A stretch of 64,000 nucleotides of DNA from Notolepis coatsorum (taxonomy: Eukaryota; Chordata; Actinopteri; Aulopiformes; Paralepididae). Shown piece after piece: positions 10,463-21,035 of the stretch (its first letter is position 1; the number at the start of each line of letters is the position of its first letter). The notes under the pieces are model-generated. The model did not search any database, was not told where the DNA came from, and saw nothing but the letters and a program-made list of their open reading frames with translations. The stretch lies in NCBI GenBank assembly GCA_963971535.1, contig OZ020589.1, positions 90,642,683-90,706,682 of the forward strand, read 5' to 3'. A program made the position numbers and the translations under genes.

Positions 10463-11737
10463 TAGTGATGCACGATATATCGGCCGCCGATATAATATCG
10501 GCCGATATGGCCGTTTTTTTACACATCGGTATCGGTCCGATATCAAGATAGGGCCGATATATATTAATGTTTTTACTTAACCCTTTCTCTGCCACGCTTA
10601 TGTACATCCTTATACCATCCTCTGCCAGCTCTATTTGTCTATGGAGAAGTTCCCCTTCTTTGCAGGGCTATAACTTTTTAAATTGTATTGCTAAATTGAC
10701 ATTACTATGGCCCATTCAACGTCAATTATCTATCGTTTAGGATGTAGCAACGTTCTACTTTTTCATTCACATATTCATACTAAAATAGGGTCTAAAGTAT
10801 AAATATGTTTTTATCGTTTTCTGCAGCATTCTGCAGAACGTGATTTATAGCCCTAAATGCATTATATTGATGATCAAATACAGTTTGATAGCGATCGGCG
10901 CCAGATAAAAAATTTCAAATGTACGTGCTTCTAGAAGTTACTACTGATCATCTGATGTTGACCGGATGGGGGGGGGGGTCGTTTATAATTCCGTGGCCAA
11001 CGTTAGATGATTCATGTAGTGTGGGTGATATGATCATCAGATCAGTTTGTATCGAACACGGTAATAATAAACTCTGAAACTTACCCCAGTCTCCTCGGGC
11101 CGTTGGGCGATGAGCGTGGAGCAAAAAGATTGCTATTATGGGATGTTGAAATATGCGATCCATCTCCAGGTTGTATAATAGTATATACGTCCAAATCATG
11201 TTGTTTATAGAGTTATTGGTAACGGATCGCTATCCATTGTGTCGAGCTCGAGTCCCGGGAGCTATAGCGAGTGGTCGGACCGAATTTGGATGAGCACCAG
11301 TTTCCGTTTCCGGTTTGCTGTTTGGGCGATCCGCCGATCAGCCACCAGATGGCGCTCTTGAACCGTTGGAGAGTTGAGAGGGGATCAACAGTAGATCTCA
11401 AGTCGTCTCCGCGGGAGAAATATGATTGCCATCACAGATTTTTGAAATATTGATCTCAATGACGTGTTACGGCGTCATTGGCAGATTAAGCATGGCGAGC
11501 AATGATGTGTTACGGCGTCCTTGGCGATTATAAATAGTTTCAAAATATCAGTCATTTCTGAAAATAAGTTATAAAAGTAAAAAAAAAAAATGCATTTTGG
11601 AAAATAACTCTTTATTTGATTATCATAAAAAAGTTTTTTCTATACAGGGATATCGACATCGGTAAATATTGGTATCGGCCAGAACAGCAATATTAATATC
11701 GGTTATCGGTCACAATTTTCACATCGGTGCATCACTA
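10463..11737. mobile_element. hAT transposon, TIR TAGTGATGCA, CGATAT-rich ends, TSD ATT(A/G)CAGT
   Basis: It begins TAGTGATGCACGATATATCG and ends CATCGGTGCATCACTA. The flanking octamers ATTACAGT (10455-10462) and ATTGCAGT (11738-11745) differ at one position. ATCGGCCGATAT words crowd the left end and TATCGGTA words the right. An old piggyBac-like copy (10581 to about 11536) fills most of the interior. Confidence 0.75.
10581..11536. mobile_element. piggyBac-like element family A, degraded copy
   Basis: TTAA at 10577-10580 is followed by CCCTTTCTCTGCC. Internal landmarks shared with the other family-A copies include CTTTGCAGGGCTATAAC, TGATGTTGACCGGATGG and CGCCATCTGGTGG. The right end is damaged: GGCGATTATAAATAG replaces a clean GTGTTAA. 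It has diverged visibly from the copies at 16928 and 59557, so it is probably older. Confidence 0.6.
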
Positions 11738-12018
11738 ATTGCAGTGACTGTTCTACCACCACCGAGGCCATGGATCAGCTTCATACTGTCTTCTGTCCGT
11801 GGTCTGTCAACGTGATTTAGACGTCGAGTTCATTGCTGGGTTAAGTACTTCCATTCTATTCACATATATGCTTTACCACATGTATCTATTGTAGGGCTGC
11901 AACGATTAGTCGACATAATCGACGACGTCGATCATAAAAACTTGCCGACGCCGAATGTTTGCGTCGATGCGTCGTATAATTTGTTTTTTTAAATATATAT
12001 ATATATTTTTTGCACTAT

Positions 12019-12174
12019 CTTTGTGAAAGTGGCTTCTCAGCTCTGGTCCAGCTGAAGACAAAGCAGAGGAACAGATTGGACATTGAGCATGACCTCAGAG
12101 TTGCTTTGTCTACCATCACCCCAGACTTTGAGACTCTTGTCAGGAGCAAACAACATCCCCAGTTATCCCATTAG
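12019..12174 (+). pseudogene. hAT transposase C-terminal dimerisation-region remnant
   Basis: An open frame of 51 residues and a stop reads LCESGFSALVQLKTKQRNR and continues with LDIEHDLRVALS. This resembles the C-terminal dimerisation region of hAT transposases and their domesticated relatives (SCAND3/ZBED5-like proteins). There is no start codon or upstream catalytic domain, so it is only the last coding part of a deleted transposase gene. It lies inside the hAT at 11892-14863, in the same orientation as its left end. Confidence 0.7.
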
Positions 12175-12226
12175 TTCCCTGGGATAACACTTTAAAGACC
12201 AGCCACGAGTTAACTCGTGTTTCGAT

Positions 12227-13674
12227 CAGGGTTTCCGTTAGCCGGTAATTACCGGTATTTGACCGGCAAAATCTGTTGAAGTCCGACATATTTAATCTCT
12301 CCGGTCTTAATGTCCGGTGAAAATAATTCCCTCTAAGCACAATTTGATTATTTGAATTGTATTAAAATAGGCTAAAATTAAATAGCCTATGCGATAGGGA
12401 TGGGTACCCTTCACATTTGAACCGATACGGTACCGGTACCTGTGAATCGATACCGGTACCCAACGGTACCTTTTTTCTGTACTAAAAAAAAATTATTTAA
12501 ATTTCAAATTATTGAAAAATCCTAACTTCAAATAACTACAATTTCGACCGTTTTCGGCTTGCCATTGCTCCAACTGCTTTGTTGTTGAATCAAGTCAAAT
12601 CCTAGGTAAGCATATATTGTGCGTGTGAACGTTGACATGAAAAAAAAAAGTAAAAAAAAAAATATATATATATATATATATATTAAAATAAAATCCCGGT
12701 ATCTCACTTGAATCGATACTCTGTAGTACCGACGTGTTTCGGTTCTGTACCTCAAAAGAACCGAATTCGGTACCCATCCCTACTATGTGATGAACGAAAC
12801 AATCATTACATTTGTTTCATCGGTGCTTCACCAAGCAGGTCTAACGATGTTGTCAGCGAGAGCCTAGTGCTGGGTTTGCGAGAAGCATGCAGCTGCAGAG
12901 CCACAGAACCCCCTAGCCTTGCCGGCACAGTGCAGTACTCCAATTCAGCCATTGGCAATTCAGCTGTTGGGTGGGGGCGCGCTGCTGAGCGGTCCCCAGA
13001 CCGGACCTGAAAACACTGCTGCTCTGCGGGTCTGCAGCTGCATGCTTCTTGCAAATCTAGCAGCAAGCTCCCGCTGACAACATTATTAGACCTGATTGGT
13101 GAAGCAATGATGAAACAAATGTAATGATTGTTTCGTTCATCGCATAGGCTATTTAATTTTAGCCTATTTTAATACAATTCAAATAATCAAATTGTGCTTA
13201 GAGGGAATTATTTTCACCGGACATTATGACCAGCACCAAGTTGTTGGGAGGTGGAGATATACATCACGCAAACCCACGATAATGTTGCTGTCTCTCTGCC
13301 AAATTTCTCAGTTCTTCGCTTGATATAATTAATACAAATGTCCAATATAACAAAATTCGTTAGCTCATAAAAATGTGATTATAACAGACTGCTGTTTAAT
13401 AATGTCAGGCAGACTGCCCACCGACACCTCAAGTCGGCAACAGCACGAAGTCTCGAGGGACTTATTTTATTTGGAATATATTAATGACTGTATATACGCA
13501 AAAGTAGCCTAGTTTTAAGTTAAAATATTATAAATGCCTTGAGGATGTCATTCTTTATATAGGCCTATCAATTGTTTTTAAGCGCAATAAACTGACCGGA
13601 ATTGATCCCATTTGTCCGGTAGATTGAAATCTACCGGACACTCAGACCTGCAAAAAATTCTAACTGAAACCCTG
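12227..13674. mobile_element. hAT transposon, TIR CAGGGTTTCCGTTAG, TSD GTTTCGAT
   Basis: The left end CAGGGTTTCCGTTAGCCGG and right end CTAACTGAAACCCTG are inverted. GTTTCGAT is duplicated at 12219-12226 and 13675-13682. CCGGTAATTACCGG and CCGGTAGATT words repeat near the ends. Further copies are at 36329, 50271 and 51385. It hosts the small hAT at 12395-12782. Confidence 0.9.
12395..12782. mobile_element. Short hAT MITE, TIR TAGGGATGGGTACC, TSD CTATG(C/T)GA
   Basis: 388 bases with TAGGGATGGGTACC and GGTACCCATCCCTA ends, flanked by CTATGCGA (12387-12394) and CTATGTGA (12783-12790). GGTACC is iterated in the left 80 bases. A TA microsatellite lies near 12661-12682. No coding. Confidence 0.87.
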
Positions 13675-14863
13675 GTTTCGATTCCACCCGTTGAGGACCA
13701 GAGCCACGAGTTAACTCGTGGCAAGTTGTTATTGTTTTATTCCATATTAATAAACGGATCAAGATCCTGGATCGACTCTGCAGATTTACCCACCAGATTT
13801 AAATCGGCGACATGCAATACCGGCCAGATCCTCTTAGGGGCGCCATCGCTCCACTGCAGTATCATTGAGGCCGAATGGGGAAAAAAAATATTTTACTGTC
13901 TGGGGCGTTTCATATGAGCCTGGATCCCAGCCGAACATCCTCCATCTTTGATCACGTTACGGAACGCAGATTTCAGCCTGGAATAATGGGATTTATGATC
14001 AGCCAATGGACATATCGATCTACCAGATGCTGATGAATAATGACGAAATGCTGCCGGCGATCACATGGGCTGACGGTAGGATACTATTCACACAAATTAC
14101 AGCCGGATTGGACATTGTTGTAACACGCAAGCGATCGATCAGTGAATATGGCTACTTGAACGCACACTGTATTGCTAATCAATAATACTGATCGGCGTCC
14201 CCCGCCGCACCCATTTCATCCATAGATGCTCTGTAATAGTCCGGATGCTAAGCAGTTTGTTTTATTTCATTCGTATATATACAACAGAAATGGCGTTTGA
14301 TATAACGTGACTAGCCTTTAGCCTCATATCTAGCTTCCCAGAAAAAAGACGAGACGAAAACTGCGATAAAGCTTATATTCACGACGCTATAAAATGACAA
14401 CCAACCGATGGATTTTTATTTTCTTTAAGCCATTATGAAGGCACGGTTTATGCACTCAAGTGACAATGAGAATGGACAGATAGCAATACTATAAAGTATA
14501 TATATAGCTGTTAGAAAGTACATCGGTTTGTTGACAAACCCTGGTCGTCCAGAACCATATTACACTGCAAACCGTGATCGCCAATGTGTTAAGGTAAGAC
14601 GTCTGCTAAGAAGGATATATTATTTATTATTATTATTATTATTATTTTATTTCATTGTGTTTTTAGCCCTAGTTGCACTTTTGTTGCAACCCCAGTTATC
14701 CCATTAGTTCCCCCAAACTTACTGTCGGTCTGTTATGTTAAGCTAAGAAGTCTGCTAAGAGCCCGGAAAAGGAGCCGCGCACACAGGAAGCAGAGATGGA
14801 GGGTGTGACAGAAATAATCGTTAGATTAGTCGACTACCAAAATAATCGTTAGTTGCAGCCCTA

Positions 14864-15388
14864 ATCTATTGCTATGTCCGCCCATCACAATCATGCGAAC
14901 TGTAACGCCTGTCCCGTCTCCCTGTGAGTGGCTGTCTCGTGGTGATGACGGGAGTGGTGGACGTCCTGTGATGATGACCGGGAGGATGCGACCCTCTCTA
15001 CACCGCCCCCATACCTCAAATGGATCCGCCATCAGCTCTATTTTCAATCTTTCAAAATGTTCAGTTGCTATTGCATGCACTTATGTGTTTAATTACACGT
15101 ATATGTGCATACTTACCAACTGTTTCGCCTGTTTTATTGCAACACTACTATCACCGACATCTAAGAAGGGAGATCCCCCCCTTGAACGGCCCTTCTAAGG
15201 TTTCTCTCCTCCACATTGCCTGTGGTGCATTTTTTCCTATTGCTAGATTTTAGTGAGTTTTTCCTTACCTTCGCGTGGGTATGTCTGGGAGTGTTGCATT
15301 CATTTATTTTATTTATTTTTAAAAGTTTTGGACTTCATGGCGTTTTTGTTTTGTTCTTGATTCATTGTGATGTTTCATCTTGACTTGT
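14864..15388. other. Repeat-like DNA with tandem relatives at 10320-10462 and 11746-11883
   Basis: The start (TCCGCCCATCACAATCATG, then GAGTGGCTGTCTCGTGGTG) resembles 10335-10420 (CCGCCCACTACAAACATGG; GAGTGGTTGTCTCGTAGTG). This suggests two units of an older repeat that were later split by the hATs at 10463 and 11892. No gene is supported. Confidence 0.4.
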
Positions 15389-15392
15389 TTAA

Positions 15393-16413
15393 CTCTTTAA
15401 TTGCCAACTACGCGTATACTCGTTATAGCCCGCCAATCGTTGGACGCCAACAACGAGTATAATCGTTATTATGATCGTTATTTCTTTTATTCGATATTTC
15501 CATTCATAAACATGCAGGCAGCTGTGTGTTATCACTGGGGATGGGTCTGAGATCACAAAAGTCCAATACCGCCGCCTGCCGCCTTGCGACCGCTATTGCA
15601 CTCCATTTGAAACTATGTGGCTTGGTGTCTGGGCCGATCTGCGGCCAGCGTCTAACTACTCGGGCAGGGCAAGCGCTTATAACTAGGGATGTCCCGATCC
15701 GATCACGGGATTGATCACGTGATTTTCCGAAGATCGGGATCGGCAAACAAATTTAAAAAAAATTGATTTTTAATTTTTTTTTATTCAACAAACATGACCA
15801 TGTTCACATCTTAAACTCATACTGAGGCCTTAGTTTTGGTTTTAAATTGCATATCATCATTCATTTATTTATCGTCACACAGAGCAGAAGAATTTTGCCA
15901 AAACAAACCAATAGTATCCAGCTGCAGAACGGCAGACCAGCCACAGTCTAAGACGCAAACGCATTTCCTTTGATTTAATTATACATGAAATGATTTATGT
16001 CAAGGATTGCAATGCCTCGCTTGAATGAAGTAAACTTTTTACCTGGATAACGTCAACATTCAGGGTGAATGTAATGTGAGAAATTGGGATTACATTTTTT
16101 TTATTTTTTTTTATCGGATCGGGAAAGATCGGTATCGGTAGATACTCAAAATCACATGATCGGGATCGGATCGGGAGCAAAAAAATTGATCGGGACATCC
16201 CTACTTATAACGCATGCATCGACGAGGGTCGGGCCCCCCGGGTTCATGGTCATTGCTGGATTACGTTGGAAACACGATCGCGATCAGTACTTGGAATGGT
16301 GATCAGATAATTGGAATATTCTTTTCGGGACAGATCCTGGTCAAGGTAAGGGCTAAATGGTATCAATATTGCGTTGATCCAAAAATTCCTTCATGCGATC
16401 GGGGAGTGTGTGT
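15393..16413. mobile_element. piggyBac-like family B, left portion, split by a hAT
   Basis: TTAA (15389-15392) is followed by CTCTTTAATTGCC. The downstream GGGTCTGAGATC and TCAGATAATTGGAATATT words match those of the 3754 element at 3886 and about 4780. The right end is replaced near 16416 by another terminus-like sequence, TGTTGTCACGATACTGG. The hAT at 15684-16203 interrupts it. Confidence 0.5.
15684..16203. mobile_element. hAT transposon, TIR TAGGGATGTCCCGATC, TSD CTTATAAC
   Basis: TAGGGATGTCCCGATCCGAT pairs with ATCGGGACATCCCTA. CTTATAAC is perfectly duplicated at 15676-15683 and 16204-16211. GATCGGGATCGG and ATCGGTATCGG words are repeated just inside the ends. It is 520 bases long with no coding. 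Another copy, itself interrupted, lies at 30186-31929. Confidence 0.92.
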
Positions 16414-16712
16414 TAGTGTTGTCACGATACTGGAATTTCGACTTCGATACGATACCTTGAAAAGTATCGATACTTTCGATACTAAAAAAAAAATTATAAT
16501 AATTAATTTTTTTATTATAATAATATTTTTTTTTTTTTAACAAATTTTGCTTTTGTTGCTGGTTGATTCTCCTCAGCTTCTCTCTGGTACTATAAGAGAA
16601 GATAAATAGAACACTTTTAAAACCATTTGTTTCTCTTTAGATCATAAAAATAGGGAAACAATGTCCAGGCACGCACTCCAGGTTTTTCCAAATGTATTGG
16701 CAGCCTGTAATC

Positions 16713-16808
16713 TAGGGATGCACGATATTGATTTTTTGACACCGATACCGATAACTTTATGCTCCTCAAGCCGATACCGATATTTATTGTATTATAATAT
16801 TTTTTTAA
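16713..16808. mobile_element. Left terminus of a CGATAC-rich hAT
   Basis: TAGGGATGCACGATATTG is followed by three CCGATACCGATA blocks and then AT-rich DNA that meets L2 coding sequence at about 16820. A similar right terminus ends at 29818 (ATCGTGCATCACTA), but their outer octamers differ, so I do not pair them. Confidence 0.45.
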
Positions 16809-16819
16809 CTGTATATGGC

Positions 16820-18890
16820 TGACAGATCCAGTGAGAGAACAAAGACAGGTCCTGAGAGCAGCTGAAAGGAAGTATAGAAAGTCACGCCTCACTGCTGACA
16901 TCGACACATATCACAACCTCTTGTTAACACTTTGGTTGCCTAAGGTTAAATTAATGATATACCATAGATTGCCAGTGCTATTTGTCTATGGAGAAAGTCC
17001 CCTTCTTTGCAGGGCTATAACTTTTTTAATTCTATTGCTACATTGCCATTATTAGGGCCCATTCAAAGTCCTATATGTATTGTTCATTGTGTAGCAACGT
17101 TAAACTTTTTCATTCACATATTCATAGTAAAGTATGGTCTAATGTATAAGTATGTTTTCATCTCTTTCTGCAGCTTTCTCCAGAACGTGATATATAGCCC
17201 CAAATGCATTATATTGATGATGAAATACAGTTTGATGGCAATCAGCGCGATATAAAAAATTCCAACTAGACGTACTTCTAGAAGTTACTACACATCATCT
17301 GATGTTGACCGGATGGGCGAGGGGGCGTTTATAATTCCGTGGGCAGCGTTATACCAATCATCTAATGTGGGTCAAATGTTGATAATATCAGTTATTATCG
17401 AAGACGGTAACGTTACACGCTGAAACTCACCCCAGTCTCCGCGCGCCGTTGGGAGATCATCGTCGAGTAGAAATTTTATCATTATGGGATATATTATTAC
17501 CCGGTCCATCTCCAGCTTGTATAATGGTATATACGTCCAAATCATGTTGTTTATCGAGTTATTGGCAATCGATCGCTATGTAGAGTGACGAGCTAGAGTG
17601 CCGGAACCTATCCCGAGTGGCCGGAAGCAATACGGACATCTAGCACAACCTCTACTGCGCTTCCTGTTAAGCGCTTGCGCCGATCGGCCACCAGATGGCG
17701 CTCCTGAACCGCCAGAGAGCTCAGTGGGTCCTGCTGGTGAATCTCAGGCCAGCGGAGGGACATTATGAATCCGATCGCAGATTTTTGAAATATTGATATA
17801 AAGACGACGTACAGCGTCCCCCGGCAACTTTAGCATGGCCAGCAAAGACGTCTAAAGACGCCCCCTGGCAGTCAAAGTGTTAACATTCTCCAAAACCATT
17901 ACTAATGCCAAAGCTTCTTTCTTTCACCATAGGATCGAGGCCTCTGCCAAGAATCTACGCAAACTGCATGCTACCATGTCCTCCCTCCTCACTCCCCCCC
18001 CACCCCCCCCTCCCTCATCTTTCTCTGCCGAAGACTTTGCGATCTTCTTTGAGGAAAAAGTGGAGAACATCCGCAGCTCCTTCTCCCAACCCCCACCCAT
18101 TCCAAATGCTGAATCGAGAACCTCATCCTTCACTCTGTCATCTTTCTCTCCCATTACAGAAGCCGAGACCCTGACACTGGTAACGTCGAACCGTCCGACT
18201 ACATGCCAGCTGGACCGGCTACCCTCCCCACTCCTCCAGACCATAGCACCAGACATCCTCCCATTCCTAACTGCAACCATCAACTCCTCACTCAACTCGG
18301 GGGTGGTCCCCACCTCCCTAAAACAAGCCAGAGTCACACCCCTCATAAAAAACCATCCCTGAACCCTACCGTCAAAGGCAACTACCGTCCTGTCTCTCTT
18401 CTCTCCTTCCTTTCTAAAACACTTGAACGTGCTGTATCCAGCCAACTTACTGCTTATCTCTTACAGAATGACCTCCTAGACCCTAATCAGTCAGGCTTCA
18501 GGACTGGTCACTCCACAGAGACAGCCCTCATTGCGGTCACAGAGGCACTTCACTTAGCAAAAGCGAAAGGCCTCTCCTCTGTCCTGATTCTCCTAGATCT
18601 ATCTGCAGCCTTCGACACAGTCAACCACCAGATCCTCCTCGCAGCCCTCGCAGGAATGGGAGTGGCTGGCTCTGCGCTGACATGGCTGTCATCATACCTC
18701 AATGACCGCTCCTAACAAGTGTCATGGAGAGGGACCCTGTCGGCCACCCGCCCCCTGCGGACGGGTGTCCCCCAGGGCTCGGTTTTAGGACCCCTTCTCT
18801 TCTCTTTCTACACTAAATCACTGGGTAACATTATCACGTCTCATGGCTTCTCCTACCATTGTTATGCTGACGATACTCAACTCTTAACTG
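16820..18890 (+). pseudogene. L2-type LINE reverse transcriptase pseudogene, twice interrupted
   Basis: Three coding pieces belong to one L2-like ORF. 16831-16923 reads RQVLRAAERKYRKSRL. 17884-18362 holds the linker up to the RT. 18363-18890 holds RT blocks including [50 protein letters not shown] and the catalytic YADDTQL. Between the first two pieces sits a 0.95 kb piggyBac-like element. The frame shifts near 18355, where a run of A precedes a CCATCCC block. A TAA stop at 18714 (after YLNDRS) breaks it again. The 3' part is lost where a second piggyBac-like element starts at 18891. The family is known to encode an endonuclease-RT that copies its own RNA. This copy is dead. Confidence 0.8.
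16928..17879. mobile_element. piggyBac-like MITE family A, inside L2 (TTAA TSD)
   Basis: TTAA (16924-16927) CACTTTGGTTGCC ... GGCAGTCAAAGTG TTAA (17880-17883). Removing the body and one TTAA leaves the L2 reading frame continuous, which confirms both boundaries. Landmarks are CTTTGCAGGGCTATAAC, TGATGTTGACCGGATGG and CGCCACCAGATGGCGCT-type words. It is 952 bases long with no transposase. TTAA specificity is typical of piggyBac. Confidence 0.88.
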
Positions 18891-19144
18891 TTAACACTTT
18901 AAGTGCCGAAAACGTGTTTAGGAGTATTTCCTAGCCATGCTAAAGTTGCCGCGGACGCCCTAACTCGTCTTTAATATCAATATTTCAAAAATCTGTGATC
19001 GAAATCATATTTTTCCTCCGCAGCCCTGAGACACAGTGCTGGCCTCCTCTCAACCCTCTAGCGGTTCAAGAGCGCCATCTGGTGGCCGATCGGCAGAAGC
19101 GCCAAACAGGAAGTCATGTGGATGAAGTGGTGATCGTCCATATT

Positions 19145-20921
19145 CAGGGGAGGAAACTAACTTTTTGGCTTACCAGCCAACTGGCGGGTATCTGATTTTT
19201 TTACCAGCCAAATAGATTTTTTACCAGACAAAAAAAATCGCTAATTGTGATAATTACTTCTTTGTACGTCTTCGTCTAAATTGATTTTCAATCATAGTAA
19301 ATTAATCACACTGTCTCTACTCTTCAAAATATTACATCATTAAATCACATATTAACATGAAAGAGGGAACTATTCTGGACTGGGTTGGGCTGAACTGGGC
19401 AGTGAAAGATGCTGGGTTGGGCTGGTCTAGGTTATACTGAATGATGAATTGAAAATGAATTGAAAATGGGGGACCCTGATGTAAACAAGACGAAAGTATT
19501 TCTCTGGTCTGCATCCCCTTAACAATTGCATGTATTGAGCCGTACTGTACTGTACCCATTCTGCAATCTGTTAAATAAAGTTTTCATTCATCACAGCTCA
19601 ACTACTAGGAATGTGTGTCTGACTCTTAAGTGCAGGAAATATTCATCAGAAAGGGGGGACATGATGGAGGGAATGGAAAGAGCAGGTTTGACAGGAGCAG
19701 GGTTGAAGGGATTGATTGATTGAAAAGTTTATTAACAGATTGCAGAATGGGTACAGTACAGTTCAATACATACAATTGTTAAGGGGATGCAGACCAGAGA
19801 AAGAATTTCGTCTTGTTTACATCAGGGTCCCCCATTTTTAATTCATCATAACATATTGGAGTGTGGAGGAAGTGGACAAGGCATTAAGCAAACAGGACTG
19901 AAATGGGGGACCCTGATGTAAACAAGACTAAAGTCCTTCTCTGGTCTGCATCCCCTTAACAATTGTGTGTATTGAGCTGTACTGTATTGTACCCATTCTG
20001 CAATCTGTTAATAAAGTTTTCAATCAATCAATCAATACTGGGTTGGGCAGTGAAAGAACCAAGCATTTCACTGTAATGTAATAGCTAAATAAAACAACTT
20101 GAACTTGACTTGTTACATTTGCACTCTGGTTGTATGCCAAATGTATTCTGGTTGTACTGTACTTGTGCTGTAAGATGACAATACATTGGAACCGAATCGA
20201 CAACGCTAGGGGTTCAGCAGGTGTGTTCTGAATGCCAAATATGACAACATCACCGTTGTGAAGGGCATATGGGCGAGTGGTGATATGCTGGGAAACCCGG
20301 TAATAATAAAATGTCACTCGGCTGCATTTAAGCAAAGCCGCTCAGTATAGTCGTCCACTATGTTGAATGCGCGTTATGGTAGCTTGTTACATGCTAGGTA
20401 GCTAGCCGGCTAATGCTGGTCATTCTCATCCGACTCGAAGGAGACGCGTCGCGTGCTGTTGTTCGCCCCCATGTCAGACCGCACCGATATCCGAAAGCGA
20501 CGACTCTACATGCAATCATTTTCATCCACTCATGTGTTTTTGTAAGTTTGTCTACGTTGTCAAGCCGGCTGCCGGTGGCAGGAGTTAGTAGGTCTGCGCG
20601 CAGTGGTATGTCCACTTCCCCTAGATGGGCGTCATCTTCTAGAAAACGAGTGTTCATTGGAGGAGCTTAGAGCGCATCTGTACAACGATGATGTTCATTG
20701 GTTATGGTCTGATTATTATGTGGCGCAAATGGGAGGAATCAAGGGGGGAGTCAGAGTTCGGTTTGTGTCAGTGAGCGAATCAGCAGATTGCAGAATGATT
20801 TTTTTGTTTTGTTTTGTAATTACTAGTACTCGCCAGACTGGCGAGTGCTCTTCATGAATTACTCGCCAAACGTAAAAAATACTCGCAATTGGCGAGTAAA
20901 GTGGCCTAATTTCCTCCCCTG
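19145..20921. mobile_element. Young hAT element copy 1, TIR CAGGGGAGGAAA, TSD TCCATATT
   Basis: CAGGGGAGGAAACTAAC at the left and CTAATTTCCTCCCCTG at the right. TCCATATT is duplicated at 19137-19144 and 20922-20929. Subterminal TTACCAGCCAA (left) and TACTCGCCA/TGGCGAGTA (right) words recur. It carries three copies of the short interspersed repeat in + - + order (19441-19590, 19705-19860, 19900-20036). I find about five differences from the copy at 40862-42647, one of them an 8-base deletion here near 20420. No transposase. Confidence 0.92.
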
Positions 20922-21035
20922 TCCATATTACTTCCGGGCACTCTCTATAGGTCCCGGGACTCGATCTCGACACAATACATAGCGATCCGTTGCCAATAAC
21001 TCGATAAACAACATGATTTGGACGTATATACTATT

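Larger units (their letters stand above)
12214..14588. mobile_element. Probable piggyBac-like insertion between TTAA sites
   Basis: TTAA at 12210-12213 (after GCCACGAG) and at 14589-14592 (after GCCAATGTG) bound the segment. The host sequence resumes as GGTAAGACGTCTGCTAAG, which matches the tandem partner at 14740-14761 and so supports an empty site. The ends CTCGTG and CACATTGGCG match only weakly. The palindrome CCACGAGTTAACTCGTGG at 13703-13720 confuses the left boundary. Confidence 0.45.
11892..14863. mobile_element. hAT transposon, TIR TAGGGCTGCAACGATTAGTCG, TSD ATCTATTG, with transposase remnant
   Basis: The left end TAGGGCTGCAACGATTAGTC and right end CGTTAGTTGCAGCCCTA are inverted. 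ATCTATTG flanks both sides (11884-11891 and 14864-14871). CGACGACGTCGAT palindromic words sit near the left end. It retains a transposase C-terminus (12019-12174) and hosts a three-level nest. A block beginning CCCCAGTTATCCCATTAG is duplicated at 12156 and 14692, followed in both by a TTAAG(G/C)TAAGA word. Confidence 0.85.
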
